From contig NC_068341.1 of assembly GCF_014633365.1 (NCBI RefSeq), positions 44,844,044 to 44,908,043 on the forward strand: DNA of 64,000 bases. The letters are read 5' to 3'. The notes under the pieces are model-generated. The model made no database searches and was not told where the DNA came from. It was given only the letters and a program-made list of their open reading frames with translations. How positions within the stretch are numbered: the stretch's first letter is position 1; every line of letters starts with the position of its first letter. Of the stretch, positions 61,901 to 64,000 are shown piece after piece. Both the position numbers and the translations under genes were made by a program. The DNA comes from Diospyros lotus. Taxonomy: Eukaryota > Streptophyta > Magnoliopsida > Ericales > Ebenaceae.

Positions 61901-64000
61901 CGTCTCTTGAGGCACATAAATATTAATCTTTCTCTTAATCATCATATCTACCACTTCCATAGCTTTGCCTGTTAATGTTCCTATGTTCCATGACCCAATC
62001 CTTAATCTATGGTTTTGTTTTTGGCTTTGACTTTGAATTTGATTTTGTTTTTGATTTTGATTTTGGTTTTGGTTTTGATTTTGATTTTGAGTTTGGACTA
62101 ACTTCTTTACCCACATCCGTCCAAGCAAATGCGGGAACCCTTGCTCATTTGTTACTACATCCGGGCGCCAATACAGCGGCCCTAGCTCACTTGGCACTAC
62201 ACGTGGGCAGTGTAGCACATCGCTATGAAGGGCTACGCCCACGCCCAAATGATTTTTCATAATTTGTCTAGAGGTCATATTTTGGATCCGACTAAGTTTT
62301 ACGTTGGTTGTCGGCTACCTAACACAACCCTCCTTTATCCGGGCTTGGGACCGGCAGTGGATAACATCCCCAGGCGGAGTTCAAATAAGATAGTATAATA
62401 CCAAGTTTTTTTTTTTTTCTGAATACAATCCTGAAAGGGAAATTCTGTTCGAAAAGTTGAGTTTTTTCCCATCACTTGGGAAAGTTAATTTCCCAATTCT
62501 CTTGGTGGGAAGGACCAGTGTTGTTAAAAGCACAGCATTAGTGCTTCTTCCTTGTCCAAGAAAAGGCCAAATGAGAAAGTCCAACTTAAGCACTAAAAGC
62601 ATGCATTTTACTCAACTTTACATTTGTTTCAATCTTGGACTAAACTTTTATTTTTTCAATTAGTATCCAAATTAATTTTGTTCCAATTTTTGTCTACTGT
62701 TAACTATCCATTAGAAAAAACTGTTAATTGATAGTATGGCTGACTGAGGTGGTTGATGTGGCTGCCACCTCAGTAATTTTTGCTAAAATTGCCATTCCCA
62801 CGTCAACATTAATAAACTAATATGAAAACTCATATGTGTAATATATTTCTTACAATATATATTACATATATGAATATTTCCTCCAATATATATTGGAATG
62901 GTATCTCTTTTTTCTTTAGTTCAATGCCTCAGAAGAACCTATCTTTCCAGTTAAATGTTATCAAATCTGGAAAGTCCTGTAACTTTATAAAATACCATTG
63001 TTAAAAGCTTGTTGTTGCTTGAGATGCAATTTATGTAGTTTGGATGGTACTCTTATCTCTGGTATAATGTGACAATATGCGGGCCAGGAAGTAGTCATTC
63101 CTATATGGGGGACATTTTTATCCAACAAATATTTGTTACAGGAATTCAGGACAATGGTCATCAGAAAATACCACAGATGGGAGAGCCACGAGGACTAGGA
63201 GGGGTCCTCAAATACTTGCATATCGTGAATACATGCCTTCAGTTTGGCAGGTATTAACCATTCATTGCCTTCCTTTATTTCACAAAGCTATAAATTCATA
63301 TTCTTGAATAGTTGAATCACTACATCCCAGCTTACTGTTGCATATTGTACGGATGCTAGAAAGCAAAGCTATGCGAGTCTATGTTAAATGAATATATTCC
63401 ATTTGTTAACAACAAGCAGTGAAAGATTTTGATCCGTCTGTTTCTGACGAAGCATTGTGAGAAATTTAGTGACTAATAACATTCATCATGGTTGGCTTCA
63501 ATGATCAGTCTGTATGTTGTTGGGGCAAGGAAGTGGGTATGTCAAGTACAATGCTCATGAGCCACTTCTACTGATTGCATTGATATTGAACCTTTCTCAT
63601 TCATTGAAACTGTAGATACAGTGGACTCTTGAAAAATTGATGGGGGATCATTGTGTACCTAGCAATATTTTGAGTCTTAATCTCTCCTGTAGGCAGTTTA
63701 TTCCCTTGCATCCATATAAAATGCAAATAATTGCTCTGCTTGTCTAGTGTACAAGCTTTTCTAATAATTGAATGATGCTATCGGCTATTGCGACAGTTAC
63801 CCGTTTTCTAATTGATGCAGTCCTTTGTCACACACCGAGTACTTGTACGGGCCTCAGGTGCGGAAGCAGTATCCGGTGGCTTACTTAGTGTTCCACACTT
63901 TCAATAAAATAACTGAATTTGGGATATGTTGTTTTTATTGCGTTGCAGATGATGGAAGCCAGCACCAAAATTGCCCAATATATTTGTCCGAATGGTTGTT
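31987..64000 (+). CDS. XRCC2: DNA repair protein XRCC2 (RAD51 paralogue), 3' end off the window
   Basis: Exons: 31987-32172, 34126-34273, 45275-45441, 53062-53132, 53380-53442, 57305-57442, 63142-63250, 63821-63857 and 63949 onward. All are GT-AG and in phase, giving about 323 residues so far. The frame starts [21 protein letters not shown] Walker A-like loop [13 protein letters not shown] lies at about residues 49-61; the usual GKT/GKS is AKT. A Walker B-like strand VHFLMIDSIGAFHW lies in exons 4-5, and the core ends with [15 protein letters not shown]. The last bases encode CPIYLSEWL, near the end of plant XRCC2 proteins. XRCC2 joins RAD51D in the BCDX2 complex acting in homologous recombination. 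The coding part is ordinary, but the gene exceeds 32 kb because retroelements fill introns 2, 3, 5 and 6. Confidence 0.9.
32173..34125 (+). other. XRCC2 intron 1
   Basis: Non-coding. The stretch 32620-33500 has the look of an old retroposon relic, with A-rich and mixed sequence, but no terminus or domain could be assigned. Open frames on the minus strand at 32939-33873 show no family features. Confidence 0.5.
34452..34660 (-). mobile_element. Candidate poly(A)-tailed retroposon relic
   Basis: An 18-20-base T run at about 34445-34463, followed by ccttttcttttgacaagtaa, looks like a poly(A) tail on the minus strand. The body contains a weak B-box-like gttcaaggttccc. No target-site duplication was confirmed; the class (SINE or LINE end) is open. 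Confidence 0.35.
34938..35039 (+). repeat. Perfect 51-bp tandem duplication in XRCC2 intron 2
   Basis: Two copies of a 51-base unit starting tttagttaggggtaggacaa, at 34938-34988 and 34989-35039, with no difference seen by eye. It is either recent or homogenised. Confidence 0.9.
35480..35800 (+). mobile_element. RTE LINE 3' fragment, sense orientation
   Basis: It contains an open stretch encoding [11 protein letters not shown], resembling the C-terminal [13 protein letters not shown] block of plant RTE proteins. It ends with gcacctagtgggataaaggt, the conserved RTE 3' terminus. The middle is degenerate. Confidence 0.65.
35801..36992 (+). other. XRCC2 intron 2 segment left of the copia element
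   Basis: Non-coding. 36490-36800 is AT-rich and resembles an LTR (tctataaataatccttcagt near 36685, then tttgataaataatattt), but matched ends were not found. No gene is seen. Confidence 0.4.
36993..37234 (-). repeat. 3' LTR of the copia element in XRCC2 intron 2
   Basis: Starts tgttgggaaaaac on + and ends cttatttcttgacg. The last base of the expected tgaca end is mutated. Confidence 0.85.
37540..42240 (-). pseudogene. Broken copia gag-pol polyprotein
   Basis: From right to left: gag remnants (about 42240-41486), protease block [15 protein letters not shown] in 41035-41322 (D-L-G-A instead of D-S/T-G-A), integrase remnants (40700-39972), a linker with the CFHPP-type block near 39300, reverse transcriptase (39216-37993, with YMDD in place of the common YVDD) and RNase H (37540-37848, with the SRSSAEAEL block). 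Frame breaks separate these parts and a solo LTR splits the integrase/linker region. Confidence 0.84.
39401..39977 (+). mobile_element. Solo LTR nested in the XRCC2 intron 2 copia element
   Basis: The five-mers gtgct at 39396-39400 and 39978-39982 are identical and flank a 577-base insert that starts tgttattg and ends ttaata. The expected terminal CA may have become TA by transition. Host coding sequence resumes on both sides: the minus strand reads VAFVHQHY right of the insert and RALRCIFVG left of it. A TATA-like tttatataagtt is near 39531. No internal domain is present. Confidence 0.75.
42340..42601 (-). repeat. 5' LTR of the copia element in XRCC2 intron 2
   Basis: Starts tgttaagaataggcacgg on + and ends tttcctgaca. 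It contains an extra 9-base ttataaatc-type duplication absent from the other LTR. Confidence 0.85.
42603..42925 (-). mobile_element. RTE LINE 3' fragment
   Basis: On the minus strand it encodes the degenerate C-terminal end of an RTE protein ([14 protein letters not shown], then [11 protein letters not shown]). On + it has the tagtcccactagttggcacc terminus like the other RTE copies. It starts right at the edge of the copia LTR. Confidence 0.75.
43258..44349 (+). mobile_element. Miniature LTR retrotransposon (TRIM/deletion derivative) with perfect TSD
   Basis: Two LTRs, 43258-43613 (356 bases) and 43990-44349 (360 bases), flank an internal region of only 376 bases. The outer five-mers are both attat (43253-43257 and 44350-44354). 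After the left LTR comes a tRNA-Met primer site (ttggtattagagca, from 43617). Before the right LTR comes gacgagttttctcctaccgg plus gggagaat, the purine-rich 3' end seen in many plant LTR elements. The interior has the opening of a gag-like frame ([20 protein letters not shown]) but no pol domains. The LTRs are clearly more diverged than those of the copia elements. It is non-autonomous and sense-oriented in XRCC2 intron 2. Confidence 0.87.
44940..45057 (+). repeat. 61-bp tandem duplication near XRCC2 exon 3
   Basis: The unit containing gtcatattgcattgatgtca appears at 44946 and again at 45007. It lies about 220 bases upstream of exon 3 and does not touch the splice site. Confidence 0.85.
45606..45931 (-). 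repeat. 3' LTR of the copia element in XRCC2 intron 3
   Basis: Left LTR on +. The next bases inside, ctccctctcaagctgg, are the complement of the purine-rich tract. Confidence 0.92.
50127..51263 (+). mobile_element. Sirevirus-like solo LTR nested in the copia element, perfect TSD
   Basis: 1137 bases starting tgttgagccaac and ending gggaccaaca. The identical five-mers tccct flank it (50122-50126 and 51264-51268). The opening with ttttggagttttgatgatta and a poly-C run close to the 3' end (about 51225-51236, after cactcaattcaa) are typical of Sirevirus (SIRE/Maximus-type copia) LTRs. A TATA-like tataaata lies at 50608-50615. A palindrome array lies upstream of it. It interrupts the host gag frame. 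It is sense to XRCC2. Confidence 0.88.
50337..50554 (+). repeat. Phased array of the palindrome AGTCGACT in the solo LTR
   Basis: Five perfect agtcgact sites (50359, 50411, 50441, 50462, 50525) and four one-mismatch sites (50337 agtcaact, 50483 agttgact, 50504 agtggact, 50547 agttgact). From 50441 to 50547 the starts are 21, 21, 21, 21 and 22 bases apart, two helical turns. The array ends about 54 bases before the LTR TATA-like box, the place expected for an upstream activating element. Confidence 0.85.
51526..51829 (-). repeat. 5' LTR of the copia element in XRCC2 intron 3
   Basis: Right LTR on +, 304 bases, followed directly by the gatta target duplication. Confidence 0.92.
51835..53061 (+). 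other. XRCC2 intron 3, segment right of the copia element
   Basis: Non-coding, ending in the acceptor cttgttaaattacag. A short open stretch at about 52572-52661 could be mistaken for an exon, but exons 3 and 4 join directly in frame and match XRCC2 without it. Confidence 0.6.
53833..54032 (-). mobile_element. Candidate SINE/retroposon with ~16-bp target duplication
   Basis: A 200-base insert lies between catggcatataattta (53817-53832) and catgacatataattta (54033-54048), which match at 15 of 16 bases. The left end is T-rich on + (ttgtttttgcttgataag), as for a minus-strand retroposon tail. A weak B-box-like ggtctggttgtgg exists on the minus strand, but no good A box, so the class is uncertain. 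It lies in XRCC2 intron 5. Confidence 0.6.
54370..55790 (+). mobile_element. Degenerate RTE LINE copy, sense orientation
   Basis: Translation in broken frames parallels the RTE at 59123-62390. [14 protein letters not shown] block near 54430 is followed by an [24 protein letters not shown] block near 54585-54640. A FMPSR...[13 protein letters not shown] block with LEKAYDK lies at 55021-55221. A late [15 protein letters not shown] block is near 55750. Frameshifts and stops are frequent. It is older than the minus-strand copy. Confidence 0.75.
55791..56569 (-). other. Unassigned block with coding-like minus-strand sequence
   Basis: Between two RTE 3' relics lies about 780 bases not matching RTE. 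On the minus strand, 56270-56512 encodes [20 protein letters not shown] and continues; a second open frame at 56008-56364 overlaps it. A segment ttcaaattctctaatctctt is duplicated (near 56239 and 56334), giving a repeated EQEIREFE peptide. I do not recognise a family. It may be a captured gene fragment or an unknown transposon part. Confidence 0.35.
56570..57075 (+). mobile_element. RTE LINE 3' fragment, sense orientation
   Basis: Starts near an [18 protein letters not shown] C-terminal peptide (56595-56640) and ends with gaccccacctagtgggatta followed by a ttgttgttattg-type tail, the RTE 3' terminus. It lies in XRCC2 intron 5, about 230 bases before exon 6. Confidence 0.75.
57815..58250 (+). 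mobile_element. LTR-retrotransposon 3' end and LTR (partial)
   Basis: The string caaggacgagtttttctcca, then accagaggagaa, directly before tgatagggataacgg at 57927 is the purine-rich end plus LTR start found in many plant LTR elements, and resembles the same junction at 43960-43990. The LTR runs to about 58250 (ending near ttttgtgaca), with a TATA-like cctataaataagg near 58086 and a pyrimidine-rich tail. A similar tgatagggataatg at 57815 may be the truncated 5' LTR. Outer edges and target duplication are not resolved. Confidence 0.55.
58880..59122. repeat. AT-rich microsatellite region
   Basis: A (TA)n tract at about 58900-58920 and many further TA-rich runs up to the RTE insertion. No coding content. 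Confidence 0.7.
59761..62278 (-). pseudogene. Broken RTE endonuclease/reverse transcriptase ORF
   Basis: Open pieces are 61625-62278, 61270-61575, 60388-61140, 60130-60312 and 59761-60096. The endonuclease opens with [20 protein letters not shown] and has the QETRWVGKK and STYAPQ blocks. The reverse transcriptase contains [79 protein letters not shown] and the catalytic FADD. These blocks are diagnostic of RTE LINEs. The frame is broken at four or more places. Confidence 0.87.
62011..62095 (-). repeat. Imperfect hexamer array encoding Gln-Asn repeats
   Basis: Repeats of ttttga/ttttgg on +, read on the minus strand as CAAAA(T/C)-type codons for an N/Q-rich stretch ([14 protein letters not shown]) just before the endonuclease start. 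It is in frame with the RTE ORF. Confidence 0.8.
62391..63141 (+). other. XRCC2 intron 6, right end
   Basis: Non-coding, AT-rich, with no recognised element. It ends in the acceptor aaatatttgttacag before exon 7. Confidence 0.6.

Larger units (their letters stand above)
59123..62390 (-). mobile_element. Near full-length RTE-clade LINE in XRCC2 intron 6, antisense
   Basis: The 3' end on the left is a (caa)n run (59123-59138) followed by tccagcctttatcccactat, the RTE terminus shared with seven smaller copies in this window. The coding order on the minus strand is apurinic endonuclease then reverse transcriptase, with no RNase H or LTRs. The flanks taatataata (59113-59122) and tagtataata (62391-62400) match at 9 of 10, a likely target duplication. 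The 5' region near 62290-62390 is GC-richer. This is the best-preserved member of the family here. Confidence 0.85.

Noticed and set aside
61975..62262. Plus-strand open frame rich in Phe and Asp
   Set aside because: Shadow of the minus-strand Gln/Asn repeat in the RTE ORF.
1..64000. A new defence or mobile 'system' formed by the three host genes
   Set aside because: They belong to unrelated known families with no shared regulatory signal seen; their adjacency gives no evidence of a joint function.

Overview
The window is nuclear DNA of a flowering plant, probably a woody eudicot; the species cannot be fixed from the sequence. Three spliced host genes with GT-AG introns all lie on the + strand, and their introns are packed with retroelements.

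Layout. (1) 1-4590: a minus-strand Ty1/copia element cut by the left edge, with a nested solo LTR, followed by a second LTR-like block. Its position suggests an intron of the next gene. (2) 5411-10768: the last eight exons of a DDT/WHIM-domain protein of the kind that partners ISWI remodelers; its N-terminal exon(s) should lie left of the window. (3) 13399-31228: a seven-exon MACPF-domain gene of the NSL1/CAD1 group, with a sense-oriented copia element in intron 3 and two tRNA-derived SINEs with target-site duplications in introns 5 and 6. (4) 31987 to beyond 64000: a plant XRCC2 (RAD51 paralogue) gene. Nine exons, about 970 coding bases, are spread over more than 32 kb because introns 2, 3, 5 and 6 hold two copia elements, a miniature LTR element, solo LTRs and several RTE-type LINE copies.

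All visible exons of the three genes join in one open frame with matching phases, so the genes look intact inside the window despite the insertions. The transposon reading frames are all broken by stops or frameshifts. Nesting and target-site duplications allow precise element edges in several cases: GATTA for 45606-51829, TCCCT for 50127-51263, GTGCT for 39401-39977, ATTAT for 43258-44349, and a 13-bp duplication for a SINE.

The three genes (chromatin remodeling cofactor, immune/cell-death regulator, recombination repair) do not form an obvious pathway; their adjacency looks like ordinary plant gene order. I saw no tRNA, rRNA or CRISPR array and no clearly new biological system. The most unusual sequence feature is a helically phased array of the 8-bp palindrome AGTCGACT in a Sirevirus-like solo LTR inside XRCC2 intron 3.
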